NCBI GenBank assembly: GCA_031263485.1
Contig: JAISFS010000236.1
Span: 1-52,753 of the forward strand
From: Deltaproteobacteria bacterium
GTDB lineage: Bacteria > Desulfobacterota > Desulfarculia > Adiutricales > Adiutricaceae
Reading direction: 5' to 3'
Length of the DNA stretch: 52,753 bases
Positions 18,515-27,454 of the stretch are shown here, one piece after another (the stretch's first letter is position 1; each line of letters starts with the position of its first letter). Both the position numbers and the translations under genes were made by a program. The notes beneath the pieces were generated by a model, which worked only from the letters and a program-made list of their open reading frames with translations, did not search any database and was not told the origin of the DNA.

Positions 18515-20146
18515 CTACATCCCCGCCACGTGCGCTGCCCTGCCGGAGGCAAGGATCCGCGTCTTCCAGAAAATCCGCTCGTCCGGGCCCTTGGCGGGAT
18601 CCAGATCAAAGAATGCCAGCCATCCCTCGTTAGCGCCCTCGGCGTCCATGGCGGCCGCGAGCTCCTCCAGATATGCCTGATGGCCGGGCCCCCCGGGCCT
18701 TTCCAGGACAGCCAGCGCCGGCCGGGTCCTGGAGGCGCCGCGTACGGCGAGCGCCAGGCCGCCCTGGGCCGCCGAGGGACCCTTTTCCAGGATCGCGCCC
18801 TCCGGGAGCGCGGCCTCCAGGAAGGCAAGGAGCGGGAGCTTCTCGCCCGCGCCAGGGATGTCGGATAGGGGCTGGCGCCAGGACAGGGAGTTCCAGCGCC
18901 ACTGCCTCTGAAACTCCTGCAGCAGGAGCGTCAAGTCCGGCCCCTCTCCCTCGCCGCGGCAGACCTCCCTGAGGCCTGCGGGCGGGCGGATGTGCGAGGT
19001 GAGAGCCCTCAGGACCAGCTCCCGGCAGATGCCGCCAGCAGGCCTTAGGCGATCGTCCCAGCCCGCCGACAGGAGCCCCGAATCGAGCGCGAGCGCCGCG
19101 CCGCCCCCCGAAAGCGCCTGGCCCGCGCCACCGCCGCACAGCGCCTCGCAACAGGCCCGGCGGGCGCCGGGATCGGCCAAAAGGCCGGCCAGGCCCCTCA
19201 AGTGCGCTGGGGTCTCGCGCAAAAGCGCCCTGGCCGCCTCGTTTATGGCGGCGGCGGTCACCGGGGCCTTGGGGTCCCCGTGGAGAACGAAGTCTATCGC
19301 GTTGGCCATGACGGCGTTCACCAGCCACGGCGCCCCTTCGGTCCAGTCCCAGAGCCTCAGCTTGGCTTCCTCCTCCGTCGGCTGGCCGCCGGTTGCGGCG
19401 TGCAGCTCGCAGAGCTTGTCGATGTCGGCGAAGCTGAAGGGCGGGAGGGTTATCTCCCTCGCCATCGCGAAGGGGCTCAATCCCAGCCCGCCGCCCTCGC
19501 TGCGCCCGCGGCGGTTCCTCACCGCCGCGCCGCCTCGTGACGCGCCCGGAACGCGGCGTTTCGTGGCCCCGTGAGGCGATTCTGGCTCGGGGCACCTCAA
19601 GCCGAACAGGCCGACGGAACGGGGGAAGGAATCAGGCCTTCCGGCTGCCAGGCCGGTCGCCAGCTGGTCCGAAAGCGACTGGAGCGCGTTTCCGGAAAGC
19701 ATATCCACATCGTCCACCAGGAGCGCCAGGGGCCTGTCCAGGGACGCGCAGAGCCACGCGAGCGCCCGGCGCACCGCCGTGCGCGGCTGAGCCTTGGGGT
19801 CGCGGGGCACCTCCAGGCCCGCAAGCATCGGGTCCGGATGGGCCTTCAGGGCGGCATCGAGGGCGTCCAGGAACAGCCTCGCCCCTTTCCTGCGGGACCT
19901 TACTCCCCGCGCTTCCCTGAGAGTTAGGTACAGGGCGTGGAAGCGCCCGCAGGCACCTATCTCGCGGGCGAGCTCGAGCGCCAGGGTGGTCTTCCCTGAC
20001 TGGCGGGGCCCCTTGAGGAAGAAGCAGGCCCCGTCCTCCGCCATCTGGCGGACGACCGGCGCCCTGTCCACCGCGGGCACGAGGTGGTGCCTTGACGGGC
20101 GGCAAGGGCCGCAGGCGTTGAAGAACTTCTGGAAGGCCTCCTCCAA
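18515..20146 (-). CDS. AAA-family ATPase with degenerate nuclease-like C-terminus
   Basis: 543 residues. Walker A GPRQSGKTT lies at about 46-54 and Walker B LALLVDDVDML at about 140-150. The N-terminus (VDRAPVVRQMAEDGACFFLKG) and C-terminus (AMDAEGANEGWLAFFDLDPAKGPDERIFW, split by position) resemble the AAA-like proteins whose C-terminal PD-(D/E)XK-type domain ends in GWLVLFD and ER-(I/V)FW motifs. Here the expected EVK is replaced by VLERPGG, so nuclease activity is doubtful. A Gly/Arg/Pro-rich insert of about 40 residues (about 186-226) interrupts the ATPase between GLFGLRC and SPFAMARE. The start is a TTG at 20144-20146, chosen because AGGAGGTG lies just upstream. The gene is GC-rich like the host, unlike the other AAA-like genes. 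Its role is unknown. Confidence 0.8.
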   Translation of the reverse strand: MEEAFQKFFNACGPCRPSRHHLVPAVDRAPVVRQMAEDGACFFLKGPRQSGKTTLALELAREIGACGRFHALYLTLREARGVRSRRKGARLFLDALDAALKAHPDPMLAGLEVPRDPKAQPRTAVRRALAWLCASLDRPLALLVDDVDMLSGNALQSLSDQLATGLAAGRPDSFPRSVGLFGLRCPEPESPHGATKRRVPGASRGGAAVRNRRGRSEGGGLGLSPFAMAREITLPPFSFADIDKLCELHAATGGQPTEEEAKLRLWDWTEGAPWLVNAVMANAIDFVLHGDPKAPVTAAAINEAARALLRETPAHLRGLAGLLADPGARRACCEALCGGGAGQALSGGGAALALDSGLLSAGWDDRLRPAGGICRELVLRALTSHIRPPAGLREVCRGEGEGPDLTLLLQEFQRQWRWNSLSWRQPLSDIPGAGEKLPLLAFLEAALPEGAILEKGPSAAQGGLALAVRGASRTRPALAVLERPGGPGHQAYLEELAAAMDAEGANEGWLAFFDLDPAKGPDERIFWKTRILASGRAAHVAGM

Positions 20147-20428
20147 GAATCACCTCCTCGTGCCGGAAACCGTGTCTTAGCAGACATTTCAAAACTTTTT
20201 TAACCCATTACGCCCCCAAAATCAAACTTGTCTACCCGTGCTCCCGTGCGGCGTAGCCTTGTATGGCTGGACCTTGGGAGACGGGAGCCTCGACCGGCCC
20301 GCTGACTGCCCGAGATGCTCTGATCCGATGGATTCGGCGGTCCGGGTTGGCCGGGCATGACAACGGTCCGGCCTGGTCGTAATGAGCGAATCGAAAGGTC
20401 GGATCCAGAGGAACGCACCGGAAGTGGC

Positions 20429-20640
20429 GGTTCCGGAACAGGCACGCCGGAAGGGGAAGATCCGGAAGGAATGCCCGGAAGGTGAAGATCCGGAAGGAAT
20501 GCGCCGGAAAGGGAAAGATCCGGAAGGAATGCGCCGGAAAGGGGAAGATCCGAAAGGAATGCGCCGGAAAGGTATGATTCGGAAGGAAAGCGCCGGAAAG
20601 GAGAAGATTCGGAAGGGATGCGCCGGAAAGTCCAATCTGA
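20429..20640. repeat. 30-bp tandem repeat array between genes
   Basis: The phase marker GAT(C/T)CGGAAGG begins near 20459, 20487, 20517, 20547, 20577 and 20607. The period is 30 bp except for one 28-bp unit. The unit contains GGAATGCGCCGGAAAGG. Because 30 is a multiple of three, all frames on both strands stay open, so an expressed 10-residue repeat peptide cannot be excluded, but no start signal supports one. Confidence 0.88.
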
Positions 20641-20848
20641 AGAAACTTGCCGGAATTGACATAAAGAGATGAGTACTGCAACGTATCGTTTTCCGGGATA
20701 CTCCACCTTATGCGGACAGGGGATCCCGGCCCCGGGAGAAGACTCTTTGCTACGAAATGTTATTGATGTCGAGCTTCAAATTGCAAATTCACCTTTTACA
20801 CATTGTTTGGCATCAAACGACCGTGGACGTCTGTGATGTCCGATCAAG

Positions 20849-21070
20849 CTACGTATCTGCCGTCATAAACTTTATAAAATAAAATGTTCCGCAGTTTCCT
20901 AAATAGCTTTCATAAAATGCCTTGAAAGACAAGAGATTTAAGGCTACATTTTCAAAGCCCCGAATCGCGTCTGACACGCCAAATTTGAAAAAATTACTGC
21001 CGGCTTCTGGACAAGGTCCATCAACGGGGTTATCATATGCGCAAGAAGCGTAGGCGGTGACGCGGAAATC
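20849..21070 (-). pseudogene. Possible 3' remnant of an unassigned gene
   Basis: The minus strand reads about 70 residues of plausible, Phe/Tyr-rich sequence ending at 20849, including YASCAYDNPVDG and FKAFYESYLGNCGTFYF. This stretch is less GC-rich than the DNA on either side. The frame continues upstream but becomes low-quality. No start or RBS was found. It is weakly reminiscent of the C-terminus of a secreted or pilin-like protein; this is a guess. Confidence 0.25.
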
Positions 21071-21620
21071 CGCAGAGGCCGCCCCGTCCGCAGGGACACG
21101 GACGGATCCTTCCGTCACGTTCCCGAAGGCTTGCGGACCCTCTCTCCCGGAGGCCTTCATTCGCGACTGGCCCGTGGCCTCTTGCCTGACGCTTCTCGTT
21201 GCCTGCCCAGGTGCAGACCGGGCGTCAAGCACGATTCACCCCGCCAGGGCGCGGCTGCGGAACGAGGACTCCCTCGCGCCGCGTCCGGGCGGGGTGTCTT
21301 TTGCTTGAATCCGCACGGATTTCCGCCATGCCGTACACCGTTTCCAGACGGCCCCTTGCGCCGCGCCTCCAGGCGCGCCCTCTGCCGCGACTCGGGACCG
21401 CACCTCCTGCCCCCCACCGCCCTTTGCATCCCCTCCCGCACTTCCCCCTTGCCACTCCTCGGCCCCTCTTCGCAACTTCTTCGACCCTGCTTGCGCCTCC
21501 CCTCCCCTTCGCCCTCTCCCGGACCCTCGGAGGAACCCCGGCCAAGTGGCCAGATATGCCCGCGACGGCAAGGCCCCCCGCCGCGCCGAGACGGCGTACG
21601 GTCGCTGAAACGGAGGAAGC

Positions 21621-23456
21621 ATGCTGAAGGACAATCTGCGCGGATACCTTTACAAGCCCAGCACGGCCTACATCGTCTTCGCCGCTGTCTCGGTCCTGCT
21701 CTTCGCCGCAGGCCTGGCAGCGCTTTTCGCCGCGTCAGAGCCGCCAGAAGCCACCGATCCCGCCGCCGGTCCGGTCGCGATCGACACCTCGAGCGACTGG
21801 ATCGTTCCCGGGCCTAGCGCGACATTCGCCACGGACGAGCGATACGGCGCCGAAGGGCGCACCTCGGAGAAACGTCAGCCCACGGACGGCACGGGGCTCC
21901 AGGAGTCCACGCCGCGATACCCGGCATCGGCCCTGCCCGGCTACCCCACGACCTCCCAGGCGACTCCTGCCGATGTAGCCCCGCCGCCGGTCCACCCCGC
22001 AGCCCCTCATCTCTACTCGGACAGCCTGGTCCCGAAAGAAGAGCTGCCTCCTTCCGACACGCCGCCCGACCCTCAGGATTTCCAGCGAATCCATCCCCAC
22101 ACGGCAACGGGGGCTGACGGCTCATCACCCACGCTTTACACGGACAGCCTCGTTCCCGAATCGGAGCCCCCAGCTTTCACGAAAGTTCGTTCGGACCATT
22201 CCGACGAAGCACCGGGCGACGCGACCACTTCTCCGGCACCCTCGGCGCAAGCGACTTATGGGGCCATGCTCACGACTTTAGACTCCGCCGCTCCCGCCGT
22301 CCCAGACATGCCGCCTCCGGCAACTGCCGTTCTGGGAACGGCGTCTGTACAGGACGCAACGCCTGGGCAGAACAACGCCCCTGGCCAGAACAACGCCCCT
22401 GGGCAGAACGCCGCGGCTGAACAGGACGCAACGCCTGGGCCGGTCGACAAGCCTGAGCCGAACGCCGCGCATGAGCAGGGAGTATCGCCAGATCCGAAAA
22501 CCACCGCCAAAACGCCCGCGGCTCCACCTGCCTTCGCAGGTCCCGGGCTTGCTCCCGAGGCCGCAGAAGGCCCCCCTCCCCGCGACGGGGGGTCGAAGAT
22601 GAAGTCCGCCGCCCCCCGCAAGGCGGCAGAGCTGAGGCGACTGGGATTCAACGGCGATTTGGAGAGCCAGTTCGCGCTGGGGCTCCTCGCCGCGGATCCC
22701 AAGCTGGATGAGGATGGCCTCGAAGAACTCATGGGGGATCTGGCCAGGGCCACAAGCCTGCTCGCTAAGGCGGCCGCTTCCGGGAGCCCAGAGTCCCAGA
22801 ACGCCCTGGGGCTCTGCTACGCCGGTGGCCGCGGCGTCAAGGAGGACCTGAAGGAGTCCGCGAGACAGTTCTCCAAGGCGGCTAAGTCCGGCTTCATCCC
22901 GGCCGTGGTCAACCTCGCGCTGGCCTACGGTAACGGCGCCGGGATCTCGCTCGACTACGACATCGCGCTGGAGCTCTTCGAGCAGGCCGCGCAGGCCGAC
23001 AGCCCCGTCGCCTGGTACAACCTGGGGCTCGCCTGGTACAACGGCATCGGCACCGCCGTAGATCCTGAGGAGGCCGCGGTGTGCTTCGAGAAGGCCGCCA
23101 AGGGCGGGGTTCGGGACGCGTTCTCGGCCCTGGGCTACTTGTTCCTTGAAGGTTCCAAAATCGAGCGAGACTGCGGACGTGCCGTCTCGAACCTGGAGCA
23201 GGCCGCGAAAATGGGCTCCAATGACGCGATGTTCGCGCTGGCCACCGTCTGGCACAACGGGGAATGCGGCCCGGCCGACCAGGCAAAATCCATGGAGTGG
23301 CTGACGGCCGCGGCGGATGCCGGCCATCCCCTGGCCGAGGAGCTCATCTCGGAATCTGACGGCGCCGGGGAGCTGCGCCTCGGGTCCATGCCCACCGCCC
23401 ACAGCAGACCGCCCGTGTTCTGCGGGCCACCGTCAAGGATCCGTCCCACCATGTGA
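21621..23456 (+). CDS. Membrane-anchored Sel1-repeat protein
   Basis: 611 residues. A hydrophobic segment at about 18-39 (AYIVFAAVSVLLFAAGLAAL) with basic residues before it suggests a single inner-membrane anchor with the bulk in the periplasm. Residues 40-330 are a Pro/Ala/Asp-rich low-complexity region. It contains two copies of an LY(S/T)DSLVPxxExP motif near 133 and 173 and PGQNNA repeats. From about 365 to 575 there are six or so Sel1-type helical repeats (for example LGLCYAGGRGVKEDLKES and LGLAWYNGIGTAVDPEEAA). Such repeats act as protein-protein scaffolds, so the protein may organise an envelope complex; partners are unknown. The ATG at 21621 has GGAGG at good spacing. The final 25 residues after the repeats look unstructured. 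Confidence 0.88.
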   Translation: MLKDNLRGYLYKPSTAYIVFAAVSVLLFAAGLAALFAASEPPEATDPAAGPVAIDTSSDWIVPGPSATFATDERYGAEGRTSEKRQPTDGTGLQESTPRYPASALPGYPTTSQATPADVAPPPVHPAAPHLYSDSLVPKEELPPSDTPPDPQDFQRIHPHTATGADGSSPTLYTDSLVPESEPPAFTKVRSDHSDEAPGDATTSPAPSAQATYGAMLTTLDSAAPAVPDMPPPATAVLGTASVQDATPGQNNAPGQNNAPGQNAAAEQDATPGPVDKPEPNAAHEQGVSPDPKTTAKTPAAPPAFAGPGLAPEAAEGPPPRDGGSKMKSAAPRKAAELRRLGFNGDLESQFALGLLAADPKLDEDGLEELMGDLARATSLLAKAAASGSPESQNALGLCYAGGRGVKEDLKESARQFSKAAKSGFIPAVVNLALAYGNGAGISLDYDIALELFEQAAQADSPVAWYNLGLAWYNGIGTAVDPEEAAVCFEKAAKGGVRDAFSALGYLFLEGSKIERDCGRAVSNLEQAAKMGSNDAMFALATVWHNGECGPADQAKSMEWLTAAADAGHPLAEELISESDGAGELRLGSMPTAHSRPPVFCGPPSRIRPTM

Positions 23457-23890
23457 TCTCGGCGGAGCGTCTGCCCGGAAGGCTCCCCGACGCGGAACGG
23501 GCGTTTTCCCGGCACTGCGAGCCGCGGATAGCCGCCTGCGGCTTGCCGCGCCACGCGCGCCACCTCCGGTTTTGCGACCCTTTTCGTCGTCCGCGCATGG
23601 ATATGCAGCGCGAAACGTCACGCCTGGCGGCTTACGGCTTGAAATGTCTGTCGCGCGAGACTTAACTGCGCTAAACGCGCGCCTCCGGCGACCCGCAACC
23701 CGCCGCCCGGCCCCACGCAATCCGCCGCCCGAGTCCTGCTGCCCGCATCCAGCGAAAACCGCACCGCCCTTCGAAACCTCCGGAGCCCGGACACGTCCTC
23801 GCGGACATGCCCGGGCCCTTCTCGGATCACAACGGTTCGGAACCGCGGCTTTGCGCCGCGCTTCGCCGCGCGACGCCTTTCGGGCGCCGC
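23457..23890. other. Gap between convergent genes, no gene recognised
   Basis: About 430 GC-rich bases between the Sel1 protein and the unassigned minus-strand gene. Open frames on both strands have atypical Arg/Pro-rich composition and no start signals. No clear terminator hairpin with a T-run was found. Confidence 0.4.
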
Positions 23891-24904
23891 CTAAACCGCC
23901 CGGCGTTCCTCCAGCGCCGCCGCAACCGCGACCGTCTGGGGCGCGGCCTCCCCGGCATTCTCGGGGGGGGCGGGCTTCAGGTAGACCGGCGCCTGGAGAA
24001 GCCGCACGATGGGCTCGTCCCCTCGGCACAGAGGAATCGTCTCAGAAGCCAGGCCCGTCTCAGGATCCCTGGCAGAGAAGACCGCCACCGCGAAGTACCC
24101 GTTGCCGCTGCCCCGCTCCGCGCAGGCCTCCCGGATCTGCGCCCAGTTGCCGGGGGGCTGGGCATCGGCGTCCGGGAGCCTGGCCGCCCTCACCATAACC
24201 CACTCCGCCCCGGTCTCGCCGCGGTACCATACGGACGGGCTGACGGAGGGGTGCGAGCTGGAGCCTAAGATCTTGCGTCCGCCAAGGCCGCGGATCACTG
24301 CCTTCACGGCCGCGTCGTGGAGCTCCCAGTCCGTGTACGGCACGCGATCCGAGGTGACCAGGCGCCTGGGGTCCACCGGCTCGCGGGTCCTCGCGTCCAC
24401 GAGCCCCCACCCCGGCTCGGAGGGGAGCCAGATGCCGCCCGTGTTGCGCATGGGCATGACGAGCGGGATACCCGCGCAGGCCTCGGAGATCTCCATGAGA
24501 CCCGCCATGGACCCGGGAGCCGTGAGCCTCCCCTCGGAATCCTCGAGCCTCACGAAGAAGAGGCCGTTGCCCAGCCTGAAGGAGAAGTGCTCGAAGAGGG
24601 GGGTGGAGAGCCTCCCCTTGAACCAGCTGAGATCCCCCTCGCCAAGCCTCTCCACGTAGGAGGCCGCCATGGTCCACAGTGCCTGGAACTCGCGGCTGAC
24701 CTGGCCGCAGGGCGTCATGTCGAACATTACCGTGTCACCGTCCAGTTCTTCGATAAGGCCGCGGCCCGCCGCACCGGAGGCTCCGGCGGCTTCAGGGCAT
24801 CCTGGCCCGGACCCTCCGCAAGGGGGGATCCTCTTTCCAGGGAAAACCTGATGCAAACCCCAAGCCAATCCGTTGGCCGAAAATGGGGAAAAGTATCCGT
24901 CCAT
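23891..24904 (-). CDS. Unassigned protein
   Basis: About 337 residues from the ATG at 24902-24904. A GTG at 24932-24934 would add ten residues; neither has a good ribosome-binding site, so the start is uncertain. The composition is protein-like (LFEHFSFRLGNGLFFVRLED, WLPSEPGWGLVD, GYFAVAVFSARDPETG) and contrasts with surrounding noise. A Gly/Pro/Ala-rich stretch near residues 27-50 resembles the low-complexity inserts seen in other proteins here. No signal peptide, membrane segment or known motif is apparent. Neighbours give no hint: the Sel1 gene converges on it and a repeat-rich gap lies upstream. Confidence 0.6.
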   Translation of the reverse strand: MDGYFSPFSANGLAWGLHQVFPGKRIPPCGGSGPGCPEAAGASGAAGRGLIEELDGDTVMFDMTPCGQVSREFQALWTMAASYVERLGEGDLSWFKGRLSTPLFEHFSFRLGNGLFFVRLEDSEGRLTAPGSMAGLMEISEACAGIPLVMPMRNTGGIWLPSEPGWGLVDARTREPVDPRRLVTSDRVPYTDWELHDAAVKAVIRGLGGRKILGSSSHPSVSPSVWYRGETGAEWVMVRAARLPDADAQPPGNWAQIREACAERGSGNGYFAVAVFSARDPETGLASETIPLCRGDEPIVRLLQAPVYLKPAPPENAGEAAPQTVAVAAALEERRAV

Positions 24905-25307
24905 AGTCCTTTGGGGAGTCACGCCAAGTCTCACGAATTTTTGTCCGCTTCCCGCTTAAACAACGAAAAGCCTTATGCCTCTTTCTATCTGCGATGCAGG
25001 AGCCCGATGAGCCGCGCCAGTCCTAGTCCGCCCGGCAGGTGGCCGGAGACGCGTCAGCAATCTGCCCCGCAACCAGAACAAAGTCCCGTGCGGTTTTCCG
25101 GCACGGCCTTCATGCCTTGAAGGACCTTATCCCCCCCAAGGCTTAGAGCCTCGCGAAAAGCCCTGCCATCCGCGAAGCGCCCCGTTCTTCGCAAAATTCC
25201 ACGATCGTCTCAGTTCAGTACCGTTCCTTTCGCGGAAGACGGAATTCCGATGGCTCGGCCAAAAATCATCCGGCAACATTGTTATAAGGCGTCCATCAGT
25301 ACTGTCC

Positions 25308-25425
25308 GACCGAGCCAGACCCTCCCCCTAACCCGACCCAGGCCCTCCGCCTTACCCGGCCCAGGCCCTTCGCCTAACCCGGCCCAGGCCCTCCGCCTTA
25401 CCCGGCCCAAGCCCTCCGCCTGACA
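25308..25425. repeat. 23-bp tandem repeat array
   Basis: ACCCGGCCCAGGCCCTCCGC-type units begin at 25331, 25354, 25377 and 25400, exactly 23 bp apart, with a diverged copy before the first. The last base of each unit varies between TTA and TAA contexts. The array is pyrimidine-rich on the plus strand. Confidence 0.88.
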
Positions 25426-25568
25426 CGCACAGGAACTGCCCCTGGCCCGCTCCATACCTCCCGCCCGGACTCCGCCTGTCTTTCCGTCCACCTCCCCATG
25501 CAACTCCCCTGGAACCGGAAGCGCGACGGGTTCACCCCGCCAAGCTTACGAGATTCATTTCAACGACT

Positions 25569-25740
25569 CGTTTCAAACCCTGAGTCAGCATTCGATTCAA
25601 GCCCTGAGTCAGCATTCGATTCAGGCCCCGAGTCAAGGACACGATTCAAGTCCTGAATCAATGGCTCGATTCTAGTCCTGAATCAATGGCTCGATTCAAG
25701 TCCTGAGTCAATGGCTCGATTCATCCCCTGAGGGACGCCC
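25569..25740. repeat. 24/25-bp iteron-like array, each unit with an internal dyad
   Basis: Seven units start at 25569, 25593, 25617, 25642, 25667, 25692 and 25717. Typical units contain GATTCA-N5-TGA(A/G)TC, a 6-bp inverted repeat with a 5-base centre. Spacing is 24 bp for the first two and 25 bp afterwards. Regularly spaced dyads of this kind suit a dimeric DNA-binding protein. The array lies about 570 bases upstream of the radical SAM start. Confidence 0.88.
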
Positions 25741-26305
25741 GGCAAAAGCTTCCTCCCTTTCTCCCCGAACCTTGCCGGAAGCCCTCAAGCTTTCCGGCGG
25801 TTCCGGAAGGTCCCCGTCGAGACCGTCAGCGAGTTCGCGCGAAGCAACAAACGAACCTTTTCATGGCCCTTGCCGAGCCCTGAAGCGAGAGGAGCCTTGG
25901 CTTCACCTCGAGTCCGCCCGGAGACGGACCGCGAGCCGTTTGTCGATTTCTTTGGCACCCGTTTTGCTTAATCTGGCGGCTGCCGCCGGCCTTGGCTGCG
26001 GCGCGTCGGCCTCAGGTCTTTTGCCTCGGGCTGCCTGCCGTAAGCCGTCGGCATGCCTCGGATTGGCTGCTGCAAGCCAGCCGTCGGCACGCCTCGGACT
26101 TACGTCATGATGCCATGCGGATTCGGCATCGTGACCAGCAAAGCCCGGCGACCGCGGCTACCCGATGACTTCGACAATCCTATCGTCCTCCGGTGCGCAC
26201 TCCAGACCGCGCACGCGCCAATCTACCGGGAGTGCGGAACGCACACGCGTGCGCCGTCGGCCGCATTTCCGGAATACGCCTGAAGGAGGGACGGGCCCCC
26301 GCACC

Positions 26306-27454
26306 ATGAATGATCCCCGCGGGAAAATCGCCAGAAGCGCCCTATGCGCCGCAGCCGCGTCCCCGGATGCCGCGCTCGCGTCCGCATTGGGACGGGCGTT
26401 CTCCGATTACCGCGCGGCGTTCCGGAAGGCGGAGGCGGGCGAGCTCCCTCCATTCCCGGTGCATCTGGATGCGGACGTGACCACCCGTTGCCAACTCCGC
26501 TGCCCCATCTGCCCGGCCGGGGCGGGAGGCGGAATCTATCCCGGCATGGGCCTGGACCTCGACTTCGGCCTATACCGCAAGGCGCTGGCGGAAGGGTCGC
26601 CAAACGGCCTCCGGTCCGTGAGGCTGGGAGTCACGGGCGAGCCCCTTCTGGCGGACTCCCCCGAGGCGTGGGTCGCGGAGGCCGTAGGCCGCGGGATCAC
26701 GGACGTCTCGCTTATCACGAACGGCCAGCTGCTCTCCCCGGAGGTCTCCCGGAGGCTCGTCGGGGCTGGGCTCACCCGCCTCATGATCTCCGTGGACGCC
26801 GGCTCCGAGGAGGGCTACCGCTCCGCCCGGCCAGGAGGGAACTTCCGAAGGCTCACGGAAAATATCGAGGCCTTTCTGGCCGTGCGCGGATCGCTCCGCC
26901 TTGCCGTCCCCGTGCTCAGGCTGAGCTTCGTCGAGCGGGAGGGGACCGAGGCGGAACGGGAGCTCTTCAGGGAAAGATTTTCCCCGCTCGCCGACTACCT
27001 GAGCTTCCAGAGCTACTCCCCTATCCTGGAACGGGGCCGCCTGGCCCGTAGCCTGGGCCTTGGCGCGGAACGCGGATCCGGCGTCCTCTCGGAGGGACGC
27101 GAACGCGGATCCGGAGGACCTCCGGTGGGACGCGAAAGTGCCGAAGCCGACGGAAGGACTGAGAAGGCCGTGCCGGGAACGGCTTCCCATCCTGGAGTCC
27201 CGCGCCATGGCTCCCCGATCCCGTGGTGTTCCGAGCCCTTCGTCAGGATGTGCCTGTACGCGGACGGCGGGCTTTTCCCCTGCTGCTCCGATTACGGGAG
27301 GCTTATGCCCGCAGCAAGGATCCAGGACACGACGATCCGGGAGGCATGGCACTCCTCCGCCGCGGCCGCCGCCCGCGAGCCGGGCCCGCCTAGGCACCCC
27401 GCCTGCGTTTTATGCCGTGGGCAGGCGGGCTCCCTGGCCGCCGGGGAGTACTGA
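26306..27454 (+). CDS. Radical SAM protein with SPASM-like C-terminal cysteines
   Basis: 382 residues from the ATG at 26306. The AGGAGGG upstream is about 15 bases away, rather far, so the start is moderately sure. The radical SAM motif CQLRCPIC gives Cys 62, 66 and 69 (CxxxCxxC), which bind the 4Fe-4S cluster that cleaves S-adenosylmethionine. GVTGEPLL and SLITNGQLL are typical of the barrel. The C-terminus has several Cys (PWCSEPF, MCLYADGGLFPCCSD, ACVLC), consistent with a SPASM domain binding auxiliary clusters, as in peptide- or sugar-modifying enzymes. A Gly/Arg/Glu-rich insert of about 50 residues (about 250-305) separates the barrel from the SPASM part. It is the first gene of the glycosylation region, so a role in modifying a surface molecule is likely but unproven. 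Confidence 0.88.
   Translation: MNDPRGKIARSALCAAAASPDAALASALGRAFSDYRAAFRKAEAGELPPFPVHLDADVTTRCQLRCPICPAGAGGGIYPGMGLDLDFGLYRKALAEGSPNGLRSVRLGVTGEPLLADSPEAWVAEAVGRGITDVSLITNGQLLSPEVSRRLVGAGLTRLMISVDAGSEEGYRSARPGGNFRRLTENIEAFLAVRGSLRLAVPVLRLSFVEREGTEAERELFRERFSPLADYLSFQSYSPILERGRLARSLGLGAERGSGVLSEGRERGSGGPPVGRESAEADGRTEKAVPGTASHPGVPRHGSPIPWCSEPFVRMCLYADGGLFPCCSDYGRLMPAARIQDTTIREAWHSSAAAAAREPGPPRHPACVLCRGQAGSLAAGEY

Larger units (their letters stand above)
20147..21620. other. Intergenic region with a 30-bp repeat array and a possible gene fragment
   Basis: This gap between divergent genes holds the 30-bp tandem array at about 20429-20640. At 20849-21060 a minus-strand frame has protein-like sequence (AGSNFFKFGVSDAIRGFENV and FKAFYESYLGNCGTFYF), but upstream it dissolves into GC-rich noise. 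It may be the 3' remnant of a lost secreted protein gene. The stretch 21300-21600 is pyrimidine-rich on the plus strand. Confidence 0.45.
24905..26305. other. Long intergenic region with two tandem arrays
   Basis: About 1.4 kb upstream of the radical SAM gene. It contains a 23-bp array (25331-25425) and a 24/25-bp dyad-containing array (25569-25740). Other frames are open but lack coding character. A gene start could lie as far upstream as 26165 in the radical SAM frame, but the added residues look non-coding. Confidence 0.5.

Noticed and set aside
25308..25740. Possible CRISPR arrays at 12.8, 20.5 and 25.3-25.7 kb
   Set aside because: The repeats are directly tandem with no unique spacers between units and no cas genes are present.
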